DNA of 21,962 nucleotides. It comes from a virus. Both the position numbers and the translations under genes were made by a program. The notes beneath the pieces were generated by a model that was given only the letters and a program-made list of their open reading frames with translations, was not told the origin of the DNA and did not search any database. How positions within the stretch are numbered: position 1 is the first letter of the stretch; each line of letters begins with the position of its first letter. Positions 7,231-16,751 of this stretch are shown here, piece by piece. Location of the stretch: IMG/VR virus record IMGVR_UViG_3300017782_000260, positions 1 to 21,962 of that record; one strand, written 5' to 3'.

Positions 7231-10200
7231 CTAGGCTAGTAGCGCAGTGTGAGCACCAAGCATTTGCTCACTAGTTACTGCTTCTTTGATGTATGTGATG
7301 CGTGCGAAGTGAGCAAAGCCACCACGACCGTGAGCCATAACTTGGATACCATTCAGGTGGGTAATTGAGAACCCAGTAGCGTTGGGTATGTTGAGTACAA
7401 GCACTCCGTCAAAGTAGTAGCGAATTGTACCTGCCGGTAAGTCCCAAACCATTCCTACTGTGTGCCACTGGTTATCAATAAGGGATGATCCAAGATAGGC
7501 TTGCAGGAAGCTACCAATAGATAAACGAACCCTAGAATCGTTAGTCCAGCTTCCGACAGTACTACCTGCATTTGTACTTCTCGATGATGGTAGACGCATA
7601 AAGTCAACTTGCGCGTTTAGCTGTCCGGTTTGTCTAATAGCCATAGATAACGAATAGCTGCCCGTTTCAGGGTCAATAACTCCCGTACCCGGGTCCATGT
7701 CTAAAAATGCAATCCCCGTTAGGGTGTCGTTATTAACTTTCAAAAATTCGCCAGTATCATAGAAAAGGCCATCTCCGTTTGTACCCCCAAAAGCACCTGC
7801 AACAAAAATATTGCCTTTGATCCCGACAAAATCTTGGATAGGCAACGTAGGGACAGGTGTACCACCGCCCAAACCTCTCACATTTGTACCCATGTTGAAG
7901 AAGTCAGCATCATCTGCCGACTGGCCTTGTATGAATGTTACCCAGTCGAATGCGCCAGCAGCCTCAACTACGACTGTGCGCGTAACCTCGTTTGCAGCGT
8001 TACCCGCTGAGTCAGATACGTTATAGCGTATGACGTAGGTACCTGCCGCGTTAGTGTCGACCGTATCGCCTGACACAACTATGTCGCCAGTTATATCTCC
8101 ATCAATATCATCAACCGCTGTCGCGCCAGCATCAACAAATGCATCGCCAACGCTAATCGTAATTGACGCATTACCAAGCAAAGTGATAACTGGAATGGTT
8201 GAGTCCGCCACAACATTTACAGTTCTAGTAACCTCTGTCGCAGCATTGCCTGCGGCATCAGATACGTTGTAACGAACAATATATGTACCGGCTGCATTCG
8301 TGTCTACAGTATCACCCGTAACAGAAATATCCCCAGTGATATCGCCGTCAGTGTCATCTGAAGCGGTGGCACCTTGTTCTGTGTAAGAATCACCAACATT
8401 TAGCTCTATTAGAGCGGGACCAGTTAACGTAATAACTGGTGCAGTCGTGTCGAGATCGACAACGCCTAGTGATGCTTTGCGGCTTGCTACCGCAACACCC
8501 GAAGATCGAATAAGCACCGCCCAAACTTCAGCATTATTATCAGCAAGAGATGTTGTGAAGCTCTGAGTTGTTGCCGTACCTAGTGCTGTAACCGTTCCGC
8601 TTGCTGTCTTTTTGTACCACTGCACAGCGTTGTATGAACTACCTGACACAGTGAACACAGCGTTCGCGCCTGCGCCAATACCAGCTTGATCTTGAGGTTG
8701 AACAGAGATAGAAGGTGAGGCTAGAGGTACTGAAGAATCATAGTCAACATCATCTATGGTCGCTGCAGTCAAAAGCTCACTCGATATGTTGGAAATCTCG
8801 ACGGGGCTTAAAACTCTGTCGATGACTCCGTAAGCTACCAAGTCATGTGTAATCCCAGCTCTATCCCCTGTGATGGCCGAGCAGTCGTCCATAATTGGAA
8901 CAGTGCCCACAACAGTGCGTGTGACATTTGCTGTACCATTTAGATATGCAATCGCCTCTGAACTATTTGGATCAAAAGTGAGTGCGTAACAGTAGGCACG
9001 TTCGTTGCCGGTCTCTGTGATTAACTCAAACTCATCTGCTTCGTTGTCCGTCAAAGACCAGGACAACTTAGTGCGCCCGTTACGCATGATCAGCTTGATC
9101 GGGCCGTGTTCGCTTACATCAAGCGGTCCTGACCACAAAAAATCCGGTTCGTTTAAATTGCCTGTCCCTTTGTGACGGGACACATAAAGAACCGTAACAC
9201 CGTTAACGCTTGGATCGATGTTGGGTGCCACATGGAATATATGTGCACCACTATTAGCTCTAAGTCTTCCACCTGTGTAGATAGCGCTGTTCGTGACAAC
9301 TTCGGGTAATAGTTTGTGCTTTCCAGACACCCCAAGAAAACGTATAACAGAATCGTTATCCTGTACGGGCTGCCTTGCAGCACTCCCGTTGTTGTACAAG
9401 TAACGAGTATCACTAGTCGTAAAGATCTCGCCCTGTTGATCAAAAAGCATTGCTTTAGAGATTGGGAAAGGATTAGCTTCGTTTAGGGAGATTGTGTTAC
9501 CGTTGAGAGGATCAAAGCCGTCCTCTGGCAAGTCCGCGTCAAGAGTATTTCTATCTGTTACTGACAAATTAGGTATTGGTAAACCATCTAGCTGCACCTC
9601 ATCATACTTGTAAGCATCATCCACAGTAACGCTAAGCTCTGCACCGGCTTTTGCGCTAGCAGGTATTGAACCTGTTTGAATAGCGTTCCCTTCGGCTCTA
9701 AAGCCAGTCAAAGTACACACTGCTGAGCCAACGCCGTCAGGTACAACACCTGTGTCAAAATCCACAGCATTTAACGCAAAGCTGTGCAATAACGTATCAC
9801 TGGTATCTCTGATTCTCACTTCTTTTGCAGCCATCGCTAAGAAGGTCGAGCGAGCTTTGTTAGCCAGTAGGTAAACTGTTCCAGAGTTATTGGCTCCGGC
9901 CACTTCAACCTCTAGCACGTCATCCTCAGCGAGCGCTATAAAGTCAGCCACTGTAGATGCAACTACGTCGTTAATTCTGACTGTGCAATTTGTTGTGAAT
10001 AGGGAGCTGCCGGGTAGATCGCCAAAAGTTGCGGAAGCCCCTAGACCATCATCAGCGAATATTGAATTAGCGTTGATCTGATTGTTTGAGCCTCCTACGG
10101 GGTACATCTCTGCAACAACAACCTCAAACCTAAGATCTTGAGTGTCGTCAAAACCAGATAAAGTGATTCGGCTCTCTGGTGTATTAAAGACAATGTTTGC

Positions 10201-11220
10201 ACTTTCCGTTAAATCAACAGTAATCGACCCAATAGCGCCCACTGTGACAGTGGGTGCAGAATCGATGATATAAACGTTAAACGTTTGGTCGATACCCGGA
10301 TCTGAATCTAAAATTATCTCGCTGTCATCAGCGACAGTTATACCAACACTGCCGGGAGAAGTTACAAGGTCATAGACAATTTGATCTCCTTGTTGTGCGT
10401 CACTAGGATTAAACTGCGCCAGAACTGCGCCTGCTGCTGTTGATGGAGACGCACCCAAAGTGACAAAGGTTTTACCTGTTTCTGGCAAGTAAGGAATTTG
10501 ATCTGTGTCGACGGTCTCGCCGTCGATGTCCACTGTCCATACGTAGCCAGTTTGACTAAACAGCAATGGTGCTGTTCTTGGAATTGTAAAGGTAAGGACG
10601 TATGGGTCTGAACCCGTAACAGAATCAGGGGCAATTGAAGTCGCACCATTCTGCAATGTGGTGTTACCCGTTGTTGGTGTAGTAGCTGGATTACTCGCGG
10701 TAATCGTAAATGATTCCGTAGCTCGTGTTTCACTTGGTTCTGAGTCAATAGCCAGTCCTGCAGAAGCTGGCGTGTAGTCAAGATATAAAGCCAGTTCATC
10801 ATTTCTAGCAGTAAGACCCAGAAGATTTGCTGGAGCGCTTGGATATGCAGCATTGTTTTCTCTACTGACACCATCAGACGTATCTGAGCTTAGCACTGTA
10901 AAGCCCGTCGCAGACATGTGAGCGCCTAACCAATAATCTCCCGGAGACAAGACAACAGCAGATGGAAATGTAACTGTTGCTTGAGCTGCTGGCTCAGAAA
11001 TAGCACTCCCGGAATAAGGGTCGCTGCTCGCTACTAAGTCTCCATTGGAGTCATGGATGGTGCCAATAAAAGTGCGATCCGAACTATTTACATAGCGGAA
11101 ATAGCCCCGCATAAAATTAACAGTAGCTGTTTCTGTAAGCGTTACCCTGTATGCTATAAATCTAGCGTCTAAAACGCTGTGTCCGCTAGATCCCGAATCT
11201 ATCTTACCTAATTCTGCCAT
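7231..11220 (-). CDS. Giant LamG/Ig-like receptor-binding or tail-fibre protein
   Basis: At 1329 residues this is the largest gene. Domains are approximate. Residues 1-155 form a jelly-roll-like N-terminus (FRYVNSSDRTFIGTIHDSNG). A long beta-rich middle follows. Residues 650-825 look like a LamG/concanavalin-type sandwich (YALTFDPNSSEAIAYLNGTA; DLVAYGVIDRVLSPVEIS). Residues 830-915 form an Ig-like domain (AVFTVSGSSYNAVQWYKK). Two DUF5011 domains lie at 920-1003 and 1006-1085. Residues 1090-1329 form a second LamG domain (DNQWHTVGMVWDLPAGTIRYYFDGVLVL). Such modules bind sugars and surface polymers. Its ATG overlaps the previous TAA by one base. It most likely builds a tail fibre or other adsorption structure; an enzymatic domain is not evident. 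Confidence 0.8.
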   Translation of the reverse strand: MAELGKIDSGSSGHSVLDARFIAYRVTLTETATVNFMRGYFRYVNSSDRTFIGTIHDSNGDLVASSDPYSGSAISEPAAQATVTFPSAVVLSPGDYWLGAHMSATGFTVLSSDTSDGVSRENNAAYPSAPANLLGLTARNDELALYLDYTPASAGLAIDSEPSETRATESFTITASNPATTPTTGNTTLQNGATSIAPDSVTGSDPYVLTFTIPRTAPLLFSQTGYVWTVDIDGETVDTDQIPYLPETGKTFVTLGASPSTAAGAVLAQFNPSDAQQGDQIVYDLVTSPGSVGITVADDSEIILDSDPGIDQTFNVYIIDSAPTVTVGAIGSITVDLTESANIVFNTPESRITLSGFDDTQDLRFEVVVAEMYPVGGSNNQINANSIFADDGLGASATFGDLPGSSLFTTNCTVRINDVVASTVADFIALAEDDVLEVEVAGANNSGTVYLLANKARSTFLAMAAKEVRIRDTSDTLLHSFALNAVDFDTGVVPDGVGSAVCTLTGFRAEGNAIQTGSIPASAKAGAELSVTVDDAYKYDEVQLDGLPIPNLSVTDRNTLDADLPEDGFDPLNGNTISLNEANPFPISKAMLFDQQGEIFTTSDTRYLYNNGSAARQPVQDNDSVIRFLGVSGKHKLLPEVVTNSAIYTGGRLRANSGAHIFHVAPNIDPSVNGVTVLYVSRHKGTGNLNEPDFLWSGPLDVSEHGPIKLIMRNGRTKLSWSLTDNEADEFELITETGNERAYCYALTFDPNSSEAIAYLNGTANVTRTVVGTVPIMDDCSAITGDRAGITHDLVAYGVIDRVLSPVEISNISSELLTAATIDDVDYDSSVPLASPSISVQPQDQAGIGAGANAVFTVSGSSYNAVQWYKKTASGTVTALGTATTQSFTTSLADNNAEVWAVLIRSSGVAVASRKASLGVVDLDTTAPVITLTGPALIELNVGDSYTEQGATASDDTDGDITGDISVTGDTVDTNAAGTYIVRYNVSDAAGNAATEVTRTVNVVADSTIPVITLLGNASITISVGDAFVDAGATAVDDIDGDITGDIVVSGDTVDTNAAGTYVIRYNVSDSAGNAANEVTRTVVVEAAGAFDWVTFIQGQSADDADFFNMGTNVRGLGGGTPVPTLPIQDFVGIKGNIFVAGAFGGTNGDGLFYDTGEFLKVNNDTLTGIAFLDMDPGTGVIDPETGSYSLSMAIRQTGQLNAQVDFMRLPSSRSTNAGSTVGSWTNDSRVRLSIGSFLQAYLGSSLIDNQWHTVGMVWDLPAGTIRYYFDGVLVLNIPNATGFSITHLNGIQVMAHGRGGFAHFARITYIKEAVTSEQMLGAHTALLA

Positions 11221-12677
11221 TACGCTGCCAAACTCCTAACGCCGATTGTTTCGTTCCCCGTGACATAAGCCCCGGCGGGTATAACTGCATTCACAGCTCC
11301 ATACGTCCCAAGTAAATCACGTCCTAATGTCAGTGCTGGTGAACCTGCCTGAAGAGTGAAATCAAAGTTTGCTAAGTCTGTAAAAAGTGGATCTGAAGTG
11401 ATCGAATTAACGTCTCGACCTAATGCTTGCCAGTCAGCGATTGACACACCATTTAGTTGAGGGCTGTTTGTACCACTGCCGTAGTGTATGTCGCTTGTAC
11501 TGTCTAATCCGAATAAAACGTTTCTGTCTGAATCAATAAAGTCAGCTACATCCTGAAGAGTCGCGGTTTGATAACTGCCGACATAATGCCGAGACGAGTG
11601 ATAAATATTATTGAAGAAATTATTGTCTCTTGTTCTCGGCTCTATTACAGACTGAATAACTGCTGACTCAGAATTACCAAAACTATAAAAAACATTGTTA
11701 TAAACGCGAAGCCCATTAAAGTATGGAAGCCCTACTGAAGTAGTAGCTTCAAATCCTGTAAAACCATCACGGATAATATTGTTTCGAATGATGTTCTTTT
11801 CTGATGAATCTTTGACACCATGAAAACGGAATCCCTGACCAACATCACGAATGTGGTTTTTAAAAATCCTCATCCCGGTAAAGTCACCAGTCTTAAGCTG
11901 AATACCATGGCCACAGCCTGAAATGTCGTTGTGGGCAATAACTGTGTCTTCAGAGTAGTAACCAATCACTCCTGCTGTATTGTTTCTATTACCTGATCTA
12001 GTAAATTCAGCGATTATGTTGTCGACAATTTCTGAATCGGGAGATCGCTCAATTCGCACAGCACTGTAGTTATTGTTAGGCATTCCCAGCTCGCCATGCA
12101 AATCACACAGCTGAACTTTTGAACCTTCCGCCTCCCAGATCGCACAAGCACCGGAGTCTTCCCTAGCTTTGTTATTAGAATCTCTGTGATCTGACTTAAT
12201 CCCAATCCAATGAATATAAGCTCTCTGATAAGTCCCGAACGCAGGCGCTCCGCTGCCGGTAGATGTATCACCGCTGCGAATATCAGTAAATCCTGAATTG
12301 GAAATTGCAGCAGGATTCTCAGCCATAAACGTAATAGGATTGCCAGATGTGCCAGCGTTAGCTGGTCTAAACGCTGGGGTAAATCTGTTGCCGCTCCCAT
12401 CTCCAACATAAACACCGGGGCCAATCTGGACAACATTACCAGCCACGGCGTTCGTCATAGCTTCGTCAAGTGTCCAAGGACTGCCTTGTGTGCCGGAGCC
12501 GCCACCTGAAGCTGAAAAACTTACATAATGCGTAGGAGTTGGAAGCGTAATCGTTTCAGATGTCGTGTCTGGGTCTGCATAGGAGCCTGAAGGATCAAAT
12601 CCGCGCAATGCGCCATCCGCCCCCGGCGTATGTCCGCTCAAATCGATTGTTGATGGTTGTAGGTCGGGATAGGCCAT
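11220..12677 (-). CDS. Parallel beta-helix tailspike-like protein
   Basis: The 485-residue protein shows the pectate-lyase/NosD style of right-handed beta-helix. It opens with GTQGSPWTLDEAM and VVQIGPGVYVG (about residues 70-110). Repeating turns follow (IHWIGIKSD, SKVQLCDLHG, SEIVDNIIAEF, TVIAHNDISGCGHGIQL, MRIFKNHIRDVGQGFRF, NIIRNNIIRDGFTGFEA, LRVYNNVFYSFG), then NNFFNNIYHSS and a C-terminal SPAL..G cap. Phage proteins of this kind are usually tailspikes that bind or cut surface polysaccharide. Catalytic residues cannot be assigned by eye. The ATG follows directly on the TAG of the preceding gene (TAGATG) with no good ribosome site, so translation is probably by reinitiation. Confidence 0.8.
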   Translation of the reverse strand: MAYPDLQPSTIDLSGHTPGADGALRGFDPSGSYADPDTTSETITLPTPTHYVSFSASGGGSGTQGSPWTLDEAMTNAVAGNVVQIGPGVYVGDGSGNRFTPAFRPANAGTSGNPITFMAENPAAISNSGFTDIRSGDTSTGSGAPAFGTYQRAYIHWIGIKSDHRDSNNKAREDSGACAIWEAEGSKVQLCDLHGELGMPNNNYSAVRIERSPDSEIVDNIIAEFTRSGNRNNTAGVIGYYSEDTVIAHNDISGCGHGIQLKTGDFTGMRIFKNHIRDVGQGFRFHGVKDSSEKNIIRNNIIRDGFTGFEATTSVGLPYFNGLRVYNNVFYSFGNSESAVIQSVIEPRTRDNNFFNNIYHSSRHYVGSYQTATLQDVADFIDSDRNVLFGLDSTSDIHYGSGTNSPQLNGVSIADWQALGRDVNSITSDPLFTDLANFDFTLQAGSPALTLGRDLLGTYGAVNAVIPAGAYVTGNETIGVRSLAA

Positions 12678-12917
12678 CTATTTAATCCAACTTTTAATTT
12701 CAAGGAGTATTTTTTGTTTAGCCAACTCTTCTATATAAAACTCTGCTAAGTTGTAAACATCTTTGTGTACGGCTTTACGCATCAAGTCAATAGATTTATT
12801 TACTTCTGCTTCGAGCATTTCAGACAATCGCTCTCGTAAGAGGGCAGCAGCTTTATATTCTTGCTCTATGTCTTTGCTTTCTTCTTTATTTTTATTTCTA
12901 GTCCATGTAGGCATCAT
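12678..12917 (-). CDS. Small helical hypothetical protein, 79 residues
   Basis: This highly charged, helical protein (MMPTWTRNKNKEESKDIEQE, then EAEVNKSIDLMRKAV) has no signal or membrane segment. Two ATGs overlap the portal stop (ATGATG containing TGA), so either Met could start it; the second overlaps the stop directly. Its own stop abuts the beta-helix gene. Its place between portal and tailspike suggests a small connector, chaperone or assembly protein, but no family was recognised. Confidence 0.6.
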   Translation of the reverse strand: MMPTWTRNKNKEESKDIEQEYKAAALLRERLSEMLEAEVNKSIDLMRKAVHKDVYNLAEFYIEELAKQKILLEIKSWIK

Positions 12918-14665
12918 AGAGGTTCTTCCCCTTCAATAGGGGTCATAGCCTCTGCTTCTATACTCTCTTGCCCAGCGTTCATAAGACGCTGTGTATCCAT
13001 CTGCTCCATCAACCCTCTATTGTCACCATATAAATCGTAACGTTTGACATTAAGCAAATCTTCAAACAGCTTAGCAAGCTGCTTACCAGATATGTGTTGT
13101 TTAACATCGGGCCATACAGGGGTGTTGGCTAAGTTAATTAGGTTTTGCACCGTCTGTGCTTGCTGAGCAAAATGTCTAGCCCCAACAGGGCGTAGCTTAC
13201 CTTTAGCTGTAATGTCTTCTTTTGTAATAGACAAGAAGTCTGCAACACCTAAGTCGTCGTCCATAACGCGAATAACATCACCACCTGACATATTCCTAAC
13301 TGCCAACTCTAGCATGTTATTTAGCAAAGGCTCTAGCACATCTATCTCAAACTGTGTAACTTTCTCTTGAAAGATACGACCAGCAGCATTCTCTAAAGCA
13401 CCAACTTCAAACGCTGTTTTCTCGCCCGGAGTGCGAATACCCATAGCCTGTTTAGGTGCTCCAGCAGCCTCCTCCATCATATTCATCAGGAAGGCCATCT
13501 CAGCTTCTGCTGCTTGTAAGTTAACACCTGTGAATAGGGGAGCTACGTCTCCGTCTTCGTCCATCTGGAAGCGTGCAAATGGCCCCCACTGGCTGTCTTC
13601 TTGCAACTCTCCTCGCACCTTGAGTGGAGGCATAATAGTGAGGTCACGAGCATCTGCGGCAATGTTTTGCAAGTGGTCGAGTCGGTATTGCATCCCGACC
13701 AGATTATCAAGTGGACCCATGCCATAAAGATTATCAGGGCGCTTACGCCACGAAGTAAAAACTCTGTGTCCATTACGTTTCCATGCAGGGATTGGTGCTT
13801 TACGTAAAACTTTAGTTCTGTCTATAACAGTGACAATGTAGTCGTCTAGCATCTCCCCTGTATCAGGGTCATTAATAGTTCCAGTGAACTCTAGAATTTC
13901 CACAAACCCACTTTTTAGGTAAGTGTAGTAATCACCAAAACCATCTACACTATAACCTTCAGCTTTCTTAACATCATCCCTACTCCAATTAGTAAGATGT
14001 GATCTAGCGTTCTTAGCCTCGGCTAACGCCTTCTTGGCTGTCTCATCTCCAGTATCTTTATACTCTAACTCTAGGGTGCCGAAGTGTTTTATTGTACGGC
14101 TAATCTTCCAGCTATGTTCATAGGTTAATGCTGTGGGGTCAAACACTTCATCTAAAGGTGATCTTCTTATAGCTCGTGGTCCCACATATCCGGGGATAGA
14201 CTCTCCGCTATCGGGGTCTTGTTTTGTCTCATTAACCCAAACACAATCAGCAATAACAACACCATAATCAATGTAATCATAAAGAAGAGAGGAGATAACA
14301 CTACGCATATTATCTTCTCTAACTTTGTTAGACATATACGCTTGTATAGCTGACTTCTTTTCTTGAGTCTCGTCATCAATGCCATAACCTTCCCACTTAA
14401 GCCAATCATCATTAGGAAACAATGCAGAAATATAATTAGCATGTAGATTGTCACGTATTTGACAAATCTTTGGAATGGTCGTAGAATTACGCCACGGCAA
14501 GCTAGAATTACTAGTCTTGCTAGTATCTGTAGCAAAGACATAATTGCGAAGCTCTTGCTTCTCTGCTTCCCATGTATGTCTATTGCTTTTCTTTTCATCC
14601 CACTGCTCTACAATGAAAGATGCCAACCCTTCCATAGGGAAGTTGTCTAATTCTAATGTACTCAT
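12914..14665 (-). CDS. Portal (head-tail connector) protein
   Basis: This 583-residue protein follows the large terminase with a 4-base ATGA overlap, the standard portal position. Portal-like features include the N-terminal SSLPWRNSTTIPKICQIRDN, the mid-region RRSPLDEVFDPTA and WRKRPDNLYGMGPLDNLVGM, and the long C-terminal helices with MNMMEEAAGAPKQAMGIRTP and EKTAFEVGALENAAGRIFQE. The last stretch matches the conserved portal stem and crown region (GEKTA.E). Length fits the podovirus head-to-tail connector range. The portal forms the dodecameric ring through which DNA enters the head. The C-terminal tail is acidic and Met/Glu rich. Confidence is high from both motifs and context. Confidence 0.9.
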   Translation of the reverse strand: MSTLELDNFPMEGLASFIVEQWDEKKSNRHTWEAEKQELRNYVFATDTSKTSNSSLPWRNSTTIPKICQIRDNLHANYISALFPNDDWLKWEGYGIDDETQEKKSAIQAYMSNKVREDNMRSVISSLLYDYIDYGVVIADCVWVNETKQDPDSGESIPGYVGPRAIRRSPLDEVFDPTALTYEHSWKISRTIKHFGTLELEYKDTGDETAKKALAEAKNARSHLTNWSRDDVKKAEGYSVDGFGDYYTYLKSGFVEILEFTGTINDPDTGEMLDDYIVTVIDRTKVLRKAPIPAWKRNGHRVFTSWRKRPDNLYGMGPLDNLVGMQYRLDHLQNIAADARDLTIMPPLKVRGELQEDSQWGPFARFQMDEDGDVAPLFTGVNLQAAEAEMAFLMNMMEEAAGAPKQAMGIRTPGEKTAFEVGALENAAGRIFQEKVTQFEIDVLEPLLNNMLELAVRNMSGGDVIRVMDDDLGVADFLSITKEDITAKGKLRPVGARHFAQQAQTVQNLINLANTPVWPDVKQHISGKQLAKLFEDLLNVKRYDLYGDNRGLMEQMDTQRLMNAGQESIEAEAMTPIEGEEPL

Positions 14666-16185
14666 ACGTAAGCAATGCCACCAAAGCGTGAGTTAAAATT
14701 ATATTGCTGTTGTGTATCTCTGCCGTCTAGCTTTTGTTTTGGAGCTTTGGCAATCTCTACAGCAGATGCTAAACAATCTTTTAAGTCGTCGTGTGCTGGA
14801 CGAGCACGCAACAACTCTTCTTCTAATGCAGCAGTGTAACCACCTTTGTGGTGGTACATCTGTAGATTCTCATATCTAGGCTCTAAAACTGCAGCAATCC
14901 TTTCTTCTTTCTTCCCTTCGTGTCTATTAGGTCTGTGTTCATCAATCTTAATCATAGATCCGTTAGCTTTAAACCTATCTTTTAAATCTCTAACAATAAT
15001 CTGCTGAGCTACAGTTACTTCTGCTCGTAGTGTTTTAAATTCCCACTTCTGGTGCATACGCTCTATACGATTGTAATACTCTGCAATCTTATCGGTCTTA
15101 AACCGATCCATATCTAATACGTATACATCGTTAGATGTAGAGAGGCCAATAACAACTATAGCTGAATAGTCTGCATTCTTATTTAAAGAAAATGCAAAGT
15201 CTATTGCTGCATAGAGGTTTAACCTCTCATCTCCGTAATACCACTTTCCGTATGTTTGCTGTAGCTTACTTCTATCGAAGTATTGAAACCTGCTATTGTT
15301 CATTCTAGCAGATTCTGGGTCGTTGGGGTCGTTATAATACTGTGCGTAAAACTGTGTGCGGTCTGTATACTTAGCGCTAATCTTAGCTAGCTCTTGGCGA
15401 TTAAAGCCAAACAGCTTACCGTCTTTCCTTGCAGATCTAGGCCATAAAAACTTACCATCAACCTCTACAGCTTTTTCAAATATATCCCACAGATCTTCTT
15501 CACCAACAATATTATCCTTGTCATCAAACTGCGTAACAGTTTGCTCTTTCCATATACTGTATTGATCTGCTGGGTGGTAGCGTGTACCACAAGCTTTCTG
15601 TATACCGCCAGCATTAAGAATAGAGGCCATCTGAGACATTGCTGCAGACGTCTTACGTCTCCCTTCTTCTGTGTATGCGTTGTCTGGAACAACAACGTCA
15701 TCTGCCACTAAAACCTCACAATGCAGGCCAGTGGTGTTTGTTGTCAAACCAGCAGCAAAAACTGTAAAGTCCCTAATACCCTCTGCTTTACGTTTGGGGT
15801 GATCTACAGAGATGGCACCAGTTGTCCACTTCTCCCTCTTACCCTCTTCTTCATGAACCATCTCAGGCCAATAACGTTTATATATCTCACTGGTAAGAGT
15901 GTTCTTAATTGCGTATAGCTGCGCTTCTGCAAGCGTAGATGTAGCTGATAAATATAAGATGGAGGTGTCTGGATGCTTTGTTATCCACCAACAAGCCCAC
16001 ACTTCCATACAATGACTCTTCATGTGTGCTCGTGGTAGTAAGAGTAGTTGCTCTTGTTCGTTACACTCTAACCACTTAAAGACTTGCTTGTGTACATCTC
16101 CATAAACCCTTTCAGGGTGTACAAGCTTAGCGAATGCAAATAAACTACTTTCTGCTAACTCTCTAATCTCGTCTAGTTCATTCAT
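14662..16185 (-). CDS. terL: Terminase large subunit (packaging ATPase and nuclease)
   Basis: This 507-residue protein carries the expected two domains. The ATPase has a Walker-A-like PRAHMKS (51-57, with Lys56), a coupling motif SATST (80-84) and a Walker B EVLVADD (157-163). The nuclease has an RNase-H-like set: an Asp in AAIDFAF (329), an acidic residue in LRAEV (389) and Asp in DDLKDCLASAVE (466-470). It cuts genome concatemers and drives DNA into the prohead through the portal. Its ATG overlaps the stop of the small-subunit candidate, and its stop overlaps the portal ATG, both as ATGA. The length is typical for the family. This is the most certain functional call in the late region. Confidence 0.95.
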   Translation of the reverse strand: MNELDEIRELAESSLFAFAKLVHPERVYGDVHKQVFKWLECNEQEQLLLLPRAHMKSHCMEVWACWWITKHPDTSILYLSATSTLAEAQLYAIKNTLTSEIYKRYWPEMVHEEEGKREKWTTGAISVDHPKRKAEGIRDFTVFAAGLTTNTTGLHCEVLVADDVVVPDNAYTEEGRRKTSAAMSQMASILNAGGIQKACGTRYHPADQYSIWKEQTVTQFDDKDNIVGEEDLWDIFEKAVEVDGKFLWPRSARKDGKLFGFNRQELAKISAKYTDRTQFYAQYYNDPNDPESARMNNSRFQYFDRSKLQQTYGKWYYGDERLNLYAAIDFAFSLNKNADYSAIVVIGLSTSNDVYVLDMDRFKTDKIAEYYNRIERMHQKWEFKTLRAEVTVAQQIIVRDLKDRFKANGSMIKIDEHRPNRHEGKKEERIAAVLEPRYENLQMYHHKGGYTAALEEELLRARPAHDDLKDCLASAVEIAKAPKQKLDGRDTQQQYNFNSRFGGIAYV

Positions 16186-16718
16186 TCTTGAAGACGTCTT
16201 AAATCATCTTTAACCAAACTAACAACTTCTGCTTTCTTAGGCTTTCTGCCAGCCCTCTTGGGCTTGCCAACAGCATTCTTATCTAAATACCCTTTGTTAG
16301 CTAAATAGCTTAGCGTAGCCTGTGACGCCTCCCCTGCGTACATTTGGTCCAACATAACTTTAACAGCTTTAGCTTTTAAACGTTGTTGTAATTCATCTTT
16401 CATAGATTCGTATGCAGGTTTAAAGAATGCACACTCTTTTAGCTTTAGCCAATGTTGGTAGCAAGCAAAGTATTTGTTTGCAAATTCATATTCACTTACA
16501 TCTTCACACTCAACGTAAAGTTTGTGGATAGATGGATAGTGTTTACCATTCTTCTCTCTATCCCAAGGTTGCAAAGTGTACAAGGCATTCCTATCAGTTG
16601 CAGACTGATCTAAGAACAAACCATCAGTTAACCACTTAGTACCATTACCTTTAAATTTATCTCTTTGCAAAATATATCTCTGCATATAAGTGCATGGATG
16701 CACGTTAATGTCAACCAT
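16182..16718 (-). CDS. Putative terminase small subunit
   Basis: This is the first gene of the leftward operon: 178 residues, overlapping terL by 4 bases. The start of the protein (VDINVHPCTYMQRYILQRDK, then KWLTDGLFLDQS) is like proteins I recall preceding terL in marine podovirus-like phages. The middle is helical. The C-terminus is strongly basic (KPKRAGRKPKKAE), suited to DNA binding. Small terminase subunits recognise the packaging site. The call rests mainly on position and the basic tail. The ATG at 16716-16718 is the first possible common start after the in-frame stop at 16797-16799. It has no visible Shine-Dalgarno and is preceded by a hairpin only one base-pair step away. Confidence 0.65.
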   Translation of the reverse strand: MVDINVHPCTYMQRYILQRDKFKGNGTKWLTDGLFLDQSATDRNALYTLQPWDREKNGKHYPSIHKLYVECEDVSEYEFANKYFACYQHWLKLKECAFFKPAYESMKDELQQRLKAKAVKVMLDQMYAGEASQATLSYLANKGYLDKNAVGKPKRAGRKPKKAEVVSLVKDDLRRLQE

Positions 16719-16737
16719 CCAATGCTGGGAGCATTGG
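16719..16737 (-). repeat. Perfect hairpin abutting the small terminase start codon
   Basis: CCAATGCT-GGG-AGCATTGG has eight perfect pairs and a three-base loop. In the minus-strand RNA it ends immediately before the ATG at 16718-16716. It occupies the place where a Shine-Dalgarno would sit, and no purine-rich ribosome site is seen within about 25 bases upstream. It may hide or shape translation initiation, or bind a regulator. There is no U-tract, so it is not a terminator. Confidence 0.7.
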
Positions 16738-16751
16738 TGGGTGGGAATGTT

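Noticed and set aside
9153-9443. Minus-strand 96-codon frame, and similar frames inside 7231-12677
   Set aside because: They lie wholly within the 1329- and 485-residue genes in other frames, lack ribosome sites, and have compositions unlike real proteins here.
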